64,000 nucleotides of DNA from Pseudoxanthomonas sp. NC8 (GCA_025232375.1 CP060419.1:1-64000), one strand, 5' to 3'. Counted from the first letter of the stretch, positions 19,460 to 33,050 are shown. The notes: a model not told the origin generated them from the sequence alone. Made by a program: numbers and translations.

Positions 19460-20624
19460 TTACTTCAAGTTGATGATTTTCTTGGCGTCTTCGGGCTTCT
19501 TCACGCCCTTGGCCAGCGCTGCTGGGCCGCCTGCTTGGCTTCCGCCGTCCGCCCTTCCTGCCACAGCACGCGGGCTAGGTTGAGGTAGGTCTCGCCGTCC
19601 TTGGACAGGGGCGCCGCCTTCTGCCAGTTCTCGATCGCCTGCGAAATCTGGTCGCTGTAGTAGTAGGACTGGGCCAGGGCGAGATAGGTCTGGTAGTCCG
19701 GCTTGAGTGCGCCCTTCTGGATGCCCTCGTTGATCACCGAGATCACGTCTTTCTCGCGGCCGTCCATGTTTGCGTAGGTAACGTACAGCTGGCGGTACTC
19801 ACGCTCCTCTGAAAGCTGGCCCGACGCCCGCAGCTTCTCCAGCACGCCAGCAGCCTTGTCCATCTGATCTGCCTGGCCATAGACCGACGCCAGATTCATC
19901 TGGGCCTTCTTGTCTGCAGGATTCTTCGCTGCCAGCTGCTCGGCCAAGGCAACGGCTGGGCGTTCTGGTTGGTCTCCGCATACGAAGCCATCAGCAGCTG
20001 CACCCAGTTGTCCTTGGGTTCGGGCGTGGCGTCGATCGCCTGCTTCAACACCGGGATCGCTTATGGAAGCGCTCGGCCTAGTAGAGCGCCTGGCCCTTGA
20101 GCATAAGGTCTTCCGGACGGGTCGACTTGGTTTCGGCGAGGAAGCGGTCCAGCGTGGGTAGTAAGGATCGAGTTCGTCGTCGGCCAGCTGGAGCTGGGCC
20201 AGCATCAGCATCGACTGGAAGTGGCCGTTGTTGTCCAGGCCGTTGAACTGGATCACCTGCTTCAGGTAGGCCTTGGCGCCGGCGGCGTCATCAAGATTGT
20301 AGGCGGCCTGCGCGCCCAGCTGCGCAGCTACCGACCTGTCGTACTCGTTGGCGCCTTCGAGCGCGAGGAGTTCGTCGGCCAGCACGCGGGTCTGCGGGTA
20401 ATCCTGGTCGTTGTAGACATCGATGAGCTTCTGCAGCTTCTTGCTCGCCTTGCTCGACGACTTCGTCGCCGGCTCCTTGCGGTCAGCACCGGGGAACATC
20501 ACCTCGGCCTTCTCGGACTTCTTCCCCGAACGCGAGGATTGCGCCGACGCATCGGCCACCACCACGCCACCGGGGCGGCGGCGATGAAGAACGACAGGAC
20601 GACATGCTTGCTGCGGAATTTCAT
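19460..20624 (-). CDS. Secreted tetratricopeptide-repeat protein
   Basis: About 388 residues. A signal peptide (MKFRSKHVVLSFFIAAAP) is followed by a Lys/Ser-rich linker and TPR-like helical repeats, for example KLQKLIDVYNDQDYPQTRVL, YLKQVIQFNGLDNNG, and the later LAQSYYYSDQISQAIENWQK and YLNLARVLWQEGRTAEAKQA. Such proteins act as periplasmic scaffolds. Placement directly before tonB-exb and the repeat content suggest an accessory to outer-membrane energy transduction, but that is inference. At least five frameshifts (near 20575, 20160, 20065, 19950 and 19515) were bridged; the end reads AKKIINLK. Confidence 0.75.
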
Positions 20625-20731
20625 TGGATCACCTCGTGCAGGCCACGCATGGCGCGGGCGGGAACCGGTCGGCAAAACTAGCAGAACCGGGATATTTACG
20701 GAATGCCACCCCGATGGGCGTTATGCGCCGG

Positions 20732-21542
20732 TCAGGGTCCGCATTTGGGCTTGCGCCCCGCCGCGTGGGCGGCCTCGTAGAGGGGCCGCATCGATGGTGC
20801 ACGCGCCTCGAGGGCGCGGATCCTGTTCTGCGGATCGGGATGGGTGGACAACCATTCCGGCGAGCCGCCCGCCGAGGCGGTGATCATGTTTTTCCACAGG
20901 TCGACCGCTGGGCCGGATCGAACCCGGCCTGCGCCATCAGCTTCTGGCCGATTTCGTCGGCTTCGCTTTATGGGTTCGCGAGAACGGGAGCAGGATGCCC
21001 AGTTGGGCGGCCATTCCGCCCCCCTGGGTCACCAGGTCCGACCCGGTCTGTCCATAGCGTGCGCCGGCCAGCGCACCGAGCACCGCGAGCCCGGTAGAGG
21101 TCGCGTTCTGCCGCGACACCCTTTCATTGGTGTGCCGGGCGTACACGTGGCCGATCTCATGGCCGATCACGGCAGCCAGCTGATCCTGGTTCTTCGCCAC
21201 CTTGAACATGCCGGTATTCACGCCGACCTTGCCGCCGGGCAGGGCGAATGCATTGGGGCTTTCGTCAACAAACACCGCCGTTTCCCACGGCAGGTTCTGC
21301 CAGTCGGGCGGCAACTGCGGGACCAATGCCTTCACCACGCATTGCACGTACGCACTCTGCTGTCCGCCCGTAAGTGTCTTCTGCTTGCTCTTCATCTCAG
21401 AGAAGGCCTGAACCCCCATCTGATTGAGCTCGCTGTCCGAGTAGGACATGTACTGGGTGCGCCCGGTGGGCGAGGTCGTGGTCGCGCACGCAACCAACGC
21501 GGCGGCTGTCGCCAGCGCCAGCACCATGGGTTTCCATTGCAT
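20732..21542 (-). CDS. M48-family metalloprotease lipoprotein
   Basis: Zinc protease for envelope protein quality control. The lipobox ALVAC at residue 19 predicts lipid anchoring. The catalytic motif is VIGHEIGHVYARHTNERVS, with the third ligand Glu in the restored SEADEIGQKLMAQAG. The C-terminal region has LSTHPDPQNRIRAL, typical of Oma1/LoiP-like enzymes. About 270 residues, ending KPKCGP. One frameshift near 20969 falls at TTTATGGG where TTTCATGGG is expected. GGGGAGG lies 6 nt before the ATG. Confidence 0.9.
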
Positions 21543-21564
21543 GAGATGCCTCCCCGCCCCGTGT

Positions 21565-22454
21565 TTACCTGAACCAGTTTGGGCGGTGGGTGCTTAACTT
21601 TTCGTCAAACGGCGGGGCACCGAGCCGCCGCTCAGCTGAGCTGTGCATCACCAGCGCTATGCCGTTGTTCAGGCCATGGGCGAGGATCGGTGCCCACAAC
21701 GTGCCAGCACGCCGGTACAGCAAGCCGAACACGGCGCCCATGCCGCCATAGACGAGCCACAGCTGCAGAACGGCCAGTGGTGGATTGGCGCTGCTGCCCG
21801 GCACTTCATGGACCATGGCGAAAGCAAGGCTGCTCAGGACCAGTCCGAGTAGGGTCGCCCCCTTCAAGGAAGCGCCCAAGCAGGACCCGGCGGAAGAGGA
21901 GCTCCTCATAGGCCGGCGCCAGTACGACCGCGAACAGGACCAGAAAGACCGGACACTGCCTCATCGCCGCGTCGACGAGGGCCAGGTTGGTCGGCTCCGG
22001 GTCGATACCGGCCAACGAGGCCAGATAGGCGATCAGCGAGCTGCCGAGGAAGACCGCCACGCCTGCCGATGCCGCCCATGCCCAGATCATCGGGTCGCGC
22101 ATCGCAGCCATCGAACGCCGGCGCTCGGCCGCATTCGCGGGACAGCGCAGGAAATACAGCATCACTGCCGCGGCCGAGCTGCTGAGCAGAGTCATCACCA
22201 GCTGACCGGGCACACCAGGCTCGCCAATCGCAGCCAGATCCGGGGCCTTGCCGGGAGCTGCGCGCGCCAAGTCGAAAATGCGCCACAAACCCCACGCGAA
22301 GCCCAATGCCAGACCCGTCGCAAGCGTGGCAACGACGGCGAGAACCACATCGAGCAGGAAAGCCCCGATCAGCGTCCGGCGACGCAACGGCAGCGACGCA
22401 CGGGTAGTCGGCATCTCCGGAGCAACCACCAGTGGAGGCCCGGCGACGGTTGGA

Positions 22455-22462
<8 letters not shown>
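21565..22462 (-). CDS. CPBP (CAAX/Rce1-like) intramembrane metalloprotease
   Basis: Multi-spanning membrane protein of about 298 residues with the three Abi/CPBP motifs: [11 protein letters not shown] near residue 190, FAMVHE, and [13 protein letters not shown]. These supply the Glu and His residues of the active site. A frameshift near 21873 separates the first motif from the rest. The ATG lies inside the last codons of gyrB (8-nt overlap), so it is translated from the gyrB transcript. Its substrate is unknown. Confidence 0.85.
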
Positions 22463-24903
<2,441 letters not shown>

Positions 24904-24973
24904 GCCTTCGCCGCGATCAGGGCCGGGCCGCGGCCAGCGTGGCTGCGACACCTTAGCTATAGGGTTGACCCCG

Positions 24974-24979
24974 ATTATA
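24974..24979 (-). promoter_or_regulatory. -10 box of a gyrB promoter
   Basis: The minus strand reads a perfect TATAAT here, 71 nt upstream of the gyrB ATG, in the gap between recF and gyrB. No strong -35 is seen. Confidence 0.45.
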
Positions 24980-25020
24980 CCCCAGCGACACCCACCCCCA
25001 GAGCGCCGAGGGATACGCGG

Positions 25021-26111
25021 TCAACCAGTGATGCTTCCGTGTTCCACGTGGAACAGCCGGGCTTCGGAAATCATGTCGATGAGATGACCGGGCACTTCAG
25101 TCGCGGTGATGAACAACTGCAGTCCGGTCTGTTCCTGCAGAAGGGCGAGCACGCGCTGCTGGTGGTCGCGGTCCAGCTCCGATGGCAGATCATCAAGGGC
25201 GATGATCGGCCAATGCCCTTGTCGCTCCGCATAGTCAATCGCCTGTGCCAGCAGCGCCGACAGAGCCGCCAGTTTTGTCTGGCCGCGTGAAAGGGCACTG
25301 CGATCCGGCAACCCGACGAACCGGAGGCTCCAGTCCGCACGATGCGGCCCCACGCTGGTATGCCCGGCGAAACGATCCCGCTCCCTTCCCAGTAGCAGCG
25401 CATCGGCCAAGGAGAGTTCCTGACGCCGCCACCCCGGTTGAAAGTCCAGCCCCGCCAATGAAAGACCCCGGGTCAGCCGGGTGCTCAACTCCCTCACCCG
25501 GGGGTGAGTTCAGCCAGTACCTTTCCCGGAAGCTGGTCAGCAGTTCGCCGGCCTCCGCGAGCTCGTGGTCCCATAAGCATCCAACTGTGAGCCCCCCACC
25601 CGCCTTGAGAAGCGCATTACGCTGCTTGAGGGCCCGGGCATATCGGCGCCACAGCGGGAGGAAGTCCTGTTCCACGTGGAACAGGCCCCAATCGATGAAA
25701 CGGCGCCGGTTTTCCGCTCCGCCGGCGATCAGCGCGTGACTGCTAAGGCTCGAAAGTCACCACAGCCAAGGCAGCGCAAAGCTGCCCCATAGGTGGGAAA
25801 CATCCCTCCCGTCCAGACGCCCGCTCCAGTCCTGCCCTGAATGCCTCAATCCGGCGCGCCGTGGGCCTCCCCCACCCGCCGGCTCTTCCCATTCCACGAA
25901 TACCTCGAGCGCCGGCGCATGATTGCGCACTAAGGCCATCGCGCACGCGCCCCCGGAAGCTTCTTCCGTATGCCATCAGGTGAAGGGCTTCGAGTACGCT
26001 GGTTTTTCCGGCACCGTTGGGACCAGTGAGCAGGTTCACGCCGGGTCCGGGCGCCAGCTCAACTGCGTCGAAGGGGCGGAAATCACGCAGGTCCAGCCGG
26101 ATCACCCGCAT
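25021..26111 (-). CDS. recF: RecF recombination mediator
   Basis: SMC-like ATPase that loads RecA at gaps. The N-terminal Walker A LLTGPNGAGKTSVLEALHLM follows the start MRVIRLDLRDFRPFD. The signature and Walker B regions are near the end (LSRGQTKLAALSALLAQA and IIALDDLPSELD). About 363 residues. Frameshifts lie near 25930 (CCTTAGTG for CCTGGTG), 25745 and 25520. Two parS sites lie inside the gene; both encode FHVE in the RecF reading frame. Confidence 0.95.
25040..25055. other. parS: parS site 1 (inside recF)
   Basis: TGTTCCACGTGGAACA, a perfect 16-bp palindrome identical to the ParB-binding consensus of pseudomonads. It encodes FHVE near the RecF C-terminus. ParB loading here would help segregate the origin. 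Confidence 0.85.
25668..25683. other. parS: parS site 2 (inside recF)
   Basis: TGTTCCACGTGGAACA within a 20-bp perfect palindrome, CCTGTTCCACGTGGAACAGG (25666-25685). It again encodes FHVE in the RecF frame. It is 628 bp from the first copy. Confidence 0.88.
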
Positions 26112-26159
26112 CTGCGGGACTCCAAAGCACGACGCCCGGCCGAAGCCAGGCGTCGATTG

Positions 26160-26175
26160 TGTTCCACGTGAAACA
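26160..26175. other. parS: parS site 3 (recF-dnaN gap)
   Basis: TGTTCCACGTGAAACA matches the general consensus TGTTNCACGTGAAACA exactly. It lies in the 91-nt gap between dnaN and recF. Confidence 0.88.
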
Positions 26176-26202
26176 CGAGAGGTTCCGGGTGTCGCACGCC
26201 AC

Positions 26203-27302
26203 TCACAGGCGCAGCGGCATCACCACGTGCCGGCATCGCGCGTTGCTGGCCTCGCGAACCAGGGCGGACGAGTTCGCGTCACGCAGGGCGATGACGACAT
26301 GCTCGTCGCGCAGGGCGCCCAGCGCATCCAGCAGATAGTTGACGTTGAAGCCGATGGTAAGGTTGTCGACCCGGGTATCCGCCTCGATTTCTTATGGGCT
26401 TCTTCCTGCTCGGGATTATGCGCGTTGATCCGGAGCTGGCCCGGCGATATTTCCACGCGAACACCACGGTATTTCTCGTTGGACAGGATCGCCGCTCGTT
26501 GCAGCGCCGCGCGCAGGACCTCGCGATCCAGCTTGACCTCCTTCTCCGCGCCGATCGGAATCACCGCCTCATAGTCAGGGAAGCGGCCATCAATCAGTTT
26601 CGACGTGAACGTGACATCGTCGCGCTTCACGCGGATATGGCTTCGGCCCAACTCCAGTTCCAGCGCGCGATCGCCACCCTCCAGCAGGCGCTGCAGCTCC
26701 GTCACGCCCTTGCGCGGGACGATGATCTGGCGTTTGGTTGCCACGGTCTGGTCCAGCGTGGTCTCGCACAACGCCAGGCGATGGCCGTCGGTAGCCACGC
26801 AACGCAGGGTCTGGTCGCGCAGGTCGAACAACAGGCCGTTGAGGTAATAACGCACGTCCTGCTGGGCCATTGCGAACGCGGTTCGCTCGATCAGCTCCTT
26901 CAAGCCGGCCTCGGGCACACCGATCCGCTCCGTAGCCTCCACTTCGTCAACCGAGGGAAAGTCATTGGCCGGCAGGGTCGCCAGGGTGAACCTGCTGCGT
27001 CCAGCCTGGACAGTGACCTTGTCACCCGACTGGCTGACGGTCACCCGGCTTCCATCGGGCAGGGCGCGGACGATCTCGAACAGTTTGCGGGCCGGAATCG
27101 TGTTCTCGCCATCCTGGGCATCCTCGACCGCCGCACGCGCGACCATCTCGACTTCCAGGTCCGTGCCGGTGAGGGAGAGCTGCCCTCCCTGTACCTGCAC
27201 CAGGAAATTGGCCAGTACCGGAAGAGTCTGGCGCCGCTCAACGACGTTGACGACTTGTGCCAGTGGCTTGAGAAAGGCCTCGCGTTGCAGAGTGAAACGC
27301 AT
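26203..27302 (-). CDS. dnaN: DNA polymerase III beta sliding clamp
   Basis: Ring-shaped processivity factor that tethers polymerase III to DNA. Conserved segments are MRFTLQREAFLKPLAQVVNV, LVQVQGGQLSLTGTDLEVEM, YYLNGLLFDL, TDGHRLAL and the C-terminal VVMPLRL. 366 residues, the normal length. One frameshift near 26393 falls in TTATGGG where TTCATGGG restores EEAHEEIEADTRVDNLTIGFN. The ATG is 260 nt from dnaA, with the probable origin between. Confidence 0.97.
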
Positions 27303-27562
27303 GGGAATCCGTGCCTCTACGCTTTAAAGGAATGTGGAATAAATCTAAAAGTGGTGGTGCTGGAGTAGGCGCTGTCCTGTGGAAAACAACATCAACTCAT
27401 TGAAATTTAAAAGATTTGTTGAACACCAAACGCTGCGGACAAGGACCGGTGCGGGTATAGGACAAGTTGTGGATGGTTTTGGAGGTCCGGAACTGTCCCC
27501 TGCTTATCCCCAAGCCGCCCCCTGTCTGTCCCCGCAGAATCTACCGCACCTGCCTCGCCAGC
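27303..27562. other. oriC: Probable chromosomal origin of replication (oriC)
   Basis: The 260-nt dnaA-dnaN gap has no gene and is unusually A/T-rich for this genome, including TGAAATTTAAAAGATTTGTT at 27401-27420. DnaA-box-like sites, each one mismatch from the consensus, are TGTGGAAAA (27378-27386) and TTATCCCCA (27504-27512), with TGTGGATGG at 27468-27476 close to it. Gene order on both sides and the three nearby parS sites agree with an origin. Confidence 0.75.
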
Positions 27563-28913
27563 TCACTCGCTGAGCTTGCGGATCAGTTTGTCCCAGTCTT
27601 CGCGCAGCTTGCCGTCGGTCTCCATCAGGCTGCGGATCTGGCGGCAGGCATGCAGCACGGTGGTGTGGTCACGGCCGGCGAACGCGTCGCCGATCTCCGG
27701 CAGGCTGTGTTCGGTCAGCTCCTTGGTCAGGGCCATGGCGACCTGCCGCGGCCGCGCCAGCGAGCGGGTGCGGCGCTTGGACAGCAGGTCCTTGATCTGC
27801 AGGCCGTAGTAATCGGCCACGGTCTTCTGGATGTTGGGGATGCCGATCGCCTGCTGCTGGGCGCGGAGCAGGTCGCGCAGCGTCTCCTGGGCGAACTCCA
27901 CGCTGATCGCGCGGCCGGTGAAGTTGGCACGCGCGGCGAGCGTGTTGAGCGCGCCTTCCGGGTCGCGCACGTTGCTGCGCATCTTCTTGGCCAGCAGGAA
28001 CGCCACTTCGTCGGGGTTTCCGCGCCGCGCTCGTGGGCTTTGGCCAGCACGATCGCCGCGCGGGTCTCGAAATCCGGCGGGTCGATCGCCACCGACAGGC
28101 CCCTGGCGGTAAGGCGCGACTTGAGCCGCGGCTCAAGGCCGTCGACTTCGCGCGGGTAGCGGTCGCAGGTCATGATGATCTGCTGCCGGCTGTCGAACAG
28201 CGCGTTGAAGGTGTGGAAGAACTCCTCCTGCGTGCGGTCCTTGCCGGCAAAGAACTGGATGTCGTCGATCAGCAGCGCGTCGATCTGCTGGAACTGCCGC
28301 TTGAACTGGTCGGCGGTCTTCTCCTGCAGCGCGCGGAAGAACGCGTTGTAGAACTGCTCCGAGCGCAGGTACAGGACGCGCGCCGCGGGATTGGCCGCGC
28401 GCATCGCGTTGCCGGCGGCGAACATCAGGTGGGTCTTGCCCAGCCCCGTGCCCCCGTACAGAAGCAGCGGGTTGTGGGCGCGATCGCCGGGCCGCTGGGC
28501 GGCCTGCCAGGCGGCGGCACGGCCGAGCTGGTTGCTGCGACCCTCGACGAAGTTCTCGAAGGTGTAGTGCGGATCGAGATTGCCGTTGAACGGCTCGGCG
28601 GGTGCCGCCGGCCGGGCCGTTCCCGCTGCCGGGGCGGCCGCCAGACCGGAGTTCGGCTGGACCGGCTCGGCGGCACGCGGCCGCGACCCGATCTCCAGCG
28701 CCACGTTCAGGTGGCCCGCGAAGTGCTGGGCCAGTTCCCGGATCCGCGGCAGATAGCGGTCGCGAACCTGTTCGACGATAAAGGCGTTGGGCGCGTACAG
28801 CACGACGCTGTCGGGACGCTCCTCAGCCTGGAGGGGTTTGAGTAAGGTGTGGACGTCCTCGGCCGGCAGTTCTGCTTCGAGGCGTTCCAGACAGCGGGGG
28901 GTAAGGCATCCAT
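27563..28913 (-). CDS. dnaA: Chromosomal replication initiator DnaA
   Basis: Binds DnaA boxes and opens the origin. N-terminal domain I, a Pro/Ala-rich linker, then the AAA+ domain with Walker [17 protein letters not shown], Walker [14 protein letters not shown], and sensor and Arg-finger segments. Domain IV ends with the DNA-binding signature [15 protein letters not shown]. About 450 residues. Frameshifts near 28887, 28845 and 28025 were bridged. The start MDAL at 28913 follows the Xanthomonas-type N-terminus, though a second ATG lies 4 nt inside. Confidence 0.96.
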
Positions 28914-29027
28914 CAGAAGGGCAAAGCTCTTGGGGCGATCGCCGCGTCGCCGGAGCGTCGCGTGCGACCGCAAAGGGTCGGAAATCGGACTGGTCAGCCT
29001 ATCACCGGGGTCCTGGTTTCCCAAGAC

Positions 29028-29047
29028 TTATTCACAGGCCATCCACA
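29028..29047. promoter_or_regulatory. DnaA box pair between dnaA and rpmH
   Basis: TTATTCACA (29028-29036) matches the DnaA consensus TTATNCACA exactly, and CCATCCACA (29039-29047) is a weaker second copy. They lie in the divergent dnaA/rpmH gap and could serve dnaA autoregulation or be a part of the origin. Confidence 0.6.
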
Positions 29048-29087
29048 GTGCCGATCACGCAGCACTCCGGCCTGCGGAAGGCCCGGC

Positions 29088-29117
29088 TTGACCCGGCCAC
29101 GGTCCGACCCGTAGAAT
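29088..29117 (+). promoter_or_regulatory. Promoter of rpmH-rnpA
   Basis: TTGACC (29088-29093) and TAGAAT (29112-29117) are 18 nt apart, about 39 nt upstream of rpmH. Confidence 0.6.
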
Positions 29118-29155
29118 TTCCGGTTCTTTCGATCCGAACACAGCCGAGCGCCACC

Positions 29156-29296
29156 ATGGCCACCAAGCGCACCTACCAGCCCAGCAACCTCAAGCGCAAG
29201 CGCGACCACGGTTTCCGTGCCCGCATGAAGACTGCCGACGGCCGCAAGATCCTGGCGCGTCGTCGTGCCAAGGGCCGCAAGCGCCTGACCGCCTGA
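29156..29296 (+). CDS. rpmH: 50S ribosomal protein L34
   Basis: 46-residue, Arg/Lys-rich ribosomal protein of the large subunit, with the family pattern [20 protein letters not shown] and ending KGRKRLTA. Intact. It is divergent from dnaA and followed by rnpA, the standard arrangement. Confidence 0.98.
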   Translation: MATKRTYQPSNLKRKRDHGFRARMKTADGRKILARRRAKGRKRLTA

Positions 29297-29366
29297 TCGC
29301 CATCCGGCTCCGCGGCCGGCAGGACTGCCCCGTGCAGATGCCGGCTGCCACGATCAGCACCACCAG

Positions 29367-29810
29367 ATGAATTCCGACCCGCGCGCGCGATTTCCTCGCA
29401 GCGCGCGGGTTCGCTTGCGTGCCGAATATACCGTGGTGTTCGAGCAGGGCCGGCGATCCGGCGATCCTCTGCTCGGCCTGCACTGGGTCCCCGGTCCACA
29501 GCCGCCGCGGCTTGGCCTGGCGGTATCGCGCAAGGTCGACCCGCGTGCAGTCGGTCGCAACCGGATCAAGCGCATCCTTCGCGAAACCACCCGTCGCCTG
29601 CGGTCGCAGCTGGCGGGCGGCGACTATGTCGTGGTCGCCCGTCCTGCGGCCGGCCGGGCCGGCAACACGCAGATCATCGGCGCCTACCTGAAACTGCTGC
29701 ACCGGGCCGGTGCATTGCCCGTCCCCGCTACCGACGGCACAATGCCGGCGGCCACTCCGCCCCATTCGCCCAGTCGGTCCCCGACTTCCTCTTCCACGCC
29801 GGATGCCTGA
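29367..29810 (+). CDS. rnpA: Ribonuclease P protein component
   Basis: Assists the RNase P RNA in cutting tRNA 5' leaders. Intact 147 residues. The conserved [20 protein letters not shown] holds the RNR signature, and [20 protein letters not shown] is the usual N-terminal strand. The C-terminal 30 residues are Ser/Pro/Thr-rich and variable. It ends 21 nt before yidC. Confidence 0.97.
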   Translation: MNSDPRARFPRSARVRLRAEYTVVFEQGRRSGDPLLGLHWVPGPQPPRLGLAVSRKVDPRAVGRNRIKRILRETTRRLRSQLAGGDYVVVARPAAGRAGNTQIIGAYLKLLHRAGALPVPATDGTMPAATPPHSPSRSPTSSSTPDA

Positions 29811-29831
29811 GCCGGCCGAGCCCCCTGCCCG

Positions 29832-31536
29832 ATGAACCAGACCCGCGTATTCCTGATCCTTGCCTGGCTGATGGTGGCGATGCTGCTGTGGATGGAGTGG
29901 GGCAAGGAGCGCAACGCCCCGCCGGCCGAGCCCACCCCCGCGGCGACGGTGGCCGGTCCTGCCGAGGCCGCGGTACCGGCGGTCGCGCCTGCCGCCGTTG
30001 CAGGTGACGCGGCCGTGCCGACGACGGCCAAGGCGGTGCAGGCGGCCGTCGCCACGACCGCTCCTTCGTCGAGCGCGGCCCGCGTCAGTGTCCGTACCGA
30101 CGTGCTGGACCCCATTCTGGATGGTGGCAGCGTGCTGCAGGCCGAGCTGTCTAAGTTCCCGCAGACCCGCCTGACCGGCAGTGCGCCGGTGCGTCTGTTC
30201 GATACCGATCCAGCCCATTTCTATGCCGCGCAGGCGGGCTGGGTCAGCGCCGGTGGCGCCGCACCCAACCACCAGTCCGGATTCGTGCCGGCCGGCCCGG
30301 AGCGCGAGTTCGCGCTGGCCGACGGTGGGACCAAGGTGGTCGTGCCGTTCGTCTGGCAGGGCCCGGACGGTGTCAGCATCCGCCGCACCTACACGCTTAG
30401 CCGCGGTTCCTATGCGGTGGAAGTGCGCGACGAGGTGGTCAACCAGGGCGGCGCGCCCTGGCAGGGCCAGATCTACCGCCAGCTGATCCGCAAGCCGCCG
30501 CTGATCCAGCGCGGCTACACCCATCCGGAATCCTTCAGCTTCACCGGCGCGGCCTTGGTACGACGGCGACTACCAGCGTCGCACCTTCGGCGAGGACTAT
30601 CTCGAGGACGGCCACGTCAACGCACAGGCGCAACGCGGCTGGATCGCGATGCTCCAGCACCACTTCTTCAGCGCCTGGATTCCCGAAGGCACGCAGCCGT
30701 CGACGATCTCGCTGGACGCCCCGTCCAGTGGCGCGCTGGTGCGCGAGCTCGGCGAAACCGTGAACGTCGCCCCGGGCACGACCGCCACCACGCAGGCACG
30801 CCTGTACGTCGGCCCGAAGCTGGTGTCGGAAATCCGCGCCCAGCAGGTGCCGGGCCTCGAGCGAGCGGTCGACTACAGCCAGTTCTCGATCCTGGCTATC
30901 CTCGGAGAGGGCCTGTTCTGGGTGCTGAGCCACCTGTACGGCCTGATCGGCAACTGGGGCTGGGCGATCATCGGCCTTGGTGCTGCTGGTCAAGCTGGTG
31001 CTGTATCCGCTGTCGGCGGGCAGTACAAGAGCTTCGCCAAGATGCGCAAGTTCCAGCCGCGCATCCAGCAGCTGAAGGAACGCTATGGCGACGATCGCCA
31101 GAAGTTCCAGGAAGCGATGATGGAGCTGTACAAGAAGGAGAAGATCAACCCGATGGGCGGCTGCCTGCCGATCCTGGTGCAGATGCCGGTGTTCCTGGCG
31201 CTGTACTGGGTGCTGGTCGAATCGGTTGAGCTGCGCCACGCACCCTGGATCCTGTGGATCCAGGACCTGACCGCCCGCGATCCGTACTTCATCCTGCCGG
31301 TGGTCAACGTGGCGGTGATGTGGTTCACCCAGAAGCTGCAGCCGTCGCCGGGCGTGGACCCGATGCAGCAGAAGATGATGCAGTTCATGCCGCTGGTGTT
31401 CGGCGTGATGATGGCCTTCTTCCCGGCCGGCCTGGTCCTGTACTGGGTGACCAACGGCGGTATGGGCCTGCTGCAGCAGTGGTGGATGATGAAGCGCCAC
31501 GGCGAGCCGGCACCGAAGGCCACGCCGGCCAAGTGA
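29832..31536 (+). CDS. yidC: Membrane protein insertase YidC
   Basis: Inserts and folds inner-membrane proteins, alone or with Sec. The N-terminal helix ([20 protein letters not shown]) is followed by the large periplasmic beta domain and the conserved five-helix core with [20 protein letters not shown] and the closing [16 protein letters not shown]-type segment. About 568 residues. Frameshifts at 30548 and 30971 both fall at CCTTGG where CCTGG restores AAWYDGDYQ and [13 protein letters not shown]. Confidence 0.97.
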
Positions 31537-31560
31537 CCCACGGGTCGCAAAGTGTCCCTG

Positions 31561-31589
31561 CAAAAACCCGCCTGACCGGCGGGTTTTTG
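31561..31589 (+). terminator. Terminator after yidC
   Basis: CAAAAACCCGCC (31561-31572) pairs perfectly with GGCGGGTTTTTG (31578-31589) over a 5-nt loop, with the T-run inside the descending arm. It separates yidC from mnmE. Confidence 0.88.
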
Positions 31590-31609
31590 CTGTGCCAGAC
31601 TTGATGGCA

Positions 31610-32964
31610 ATGAACGGCCTGCAGAGCAACGACACCATCGCCGCGATCGCCACGGCGCCAGGCGCCGGCGGCGTCGGCATCGTGCGCCTGTCCGGACCGC
31701 GGGCACTGACGATCGCCGAGGGGATCGGAGCGCGCGCGTTGCTGCCGCGCCGGGCGACCCGCGCGGTGTTCACCGAAGCCGGCGGCGAGGCGATCGACGA
31801 CGGCATCGTGCTGGTGTTCCCCGGCCCGCACAGCTTCACCGGCGAGGACGTGGCCGAACTGCAGGCGCACGGCAGTCCGGTGCTGCTGCGCCGCCTTGGT
31901 CGAGCGTTGCTGCGAACTCGGGGCGCGGCCGGCGCGACCGGGCGAGTTCAGCGAGCGCGCGTTCCTCAATGGCAAGCTCGACCTTGGTCAGGCCGAGGCC
32001 ATCGCCGACCTGATCGCCGCCGCCGACCTGCGCGCGGCGCGGGCGGCGCGGCGCTCGCTGGAGGGCGTGTTCTCGCAGCGGATCGAGGCCATCGCCGCGA
32101 CCCTGCTGCGGTTACGGGTCCACGTGGAGGCGGCGATCGACTTCGTCGACGAGCCGATCGAGACCCTGGGGATCGCGGGTGTGCGCGCCGACCTGGAGTC
32201 CCTGTGCGGAGGCCTGCAGCGCTTGCTGGCCGAGGCCGAGCGGGGCCGTCGCCTGCGCGATGGCCTGCACGCGGTGCTGCTCGGTCCGCCGAACGCGGGC
32301 AAGAGTTCGCTGCTCAATGCCCTGGCCGGCGACGCGCGCGCAATCGTGGCCGACGTGGCCGGCACCACCCGCGACGTACTGCGCGAGATAGTGCGCATCG
32401 ACGGCCTGGAGCTGGAGCTGTCCGATACCGCCGGCCTGCGCGAGGGCGGGGATGCGATCGAGCGCGAAGGCATGCGCCGTGCCCACGCCGAACTGCAGCG
32501 CGCCGATGTGGCGTTGCTGGTGCTCGATGCACGTGATCCGCAGGGCGGGCGCGAAGCCTGGAGGCGGCATCGGCCGATGTCCCGAGCCGGCTGTGGATCC
32601 TCAACAAGGTCGACCTGCTTGCGCCGGATGCCGGCCGCCCGCCGCCCGCCGCCGATGAAGTGCGGGTATCGGCGCTCACCGGCACTGGACTGGATGAGCT
32701 GCACGCCGCGCTCCGGCGCCTGGCCACCGGCGGTGCACCGGAAGCGGCCGAAGGCGAGTTCAGCGCGCGGGCGCGCCAGGTCGACGGCCTGCGCGCGACC
32801 CTCGACCATGCCTGCCGCGCAGCCGCCGAGCTGGCCGTCGAGCGGATGGAGCTGGCCGCGGAAGAACTGCGCCCAGCCCATGTCGCCCCGGTCGAATTAC
32901 CGGCCAGACCAGCGCCGACGAGCTGCTGGGTCACATCTTCTCCAGCTTCTGCATCGGCAAGTAG
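31610..32964 (+). CDS. mnmE: tRNA modification GTPase MnmE
   Basis: With MnmG it modifies the wobble uridine of several tRNAs. N-terminal folate-binding domain ([20 protein letters not shown]), a helical domain, an inserted G domain with [19 protein letters not shown] and NKVD, and the C-terminal FCIGK whose Cys is invariant. About 450 residues. Frameshifts near 31894 (CCTTGG), 32565 and 32890. ATG at 31604 is an alternative start. Confidence 0.96.
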
Positions 32965-33050
32965 CGCCATGACCGCGGTCACGCTTTGCGGCCTTCGCAT
33001 CCCGGCCGGCCAGCCTTCGTGCCCCCCGCTTGTGGCCCGCCCCTTCGCGG

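Noticed and set aside
32112-32127. TCCACGTGGA in mnmE as a fourth parS
   Set aside because: Only the inner 10 bp match; the outer bases of the consensus are missing.
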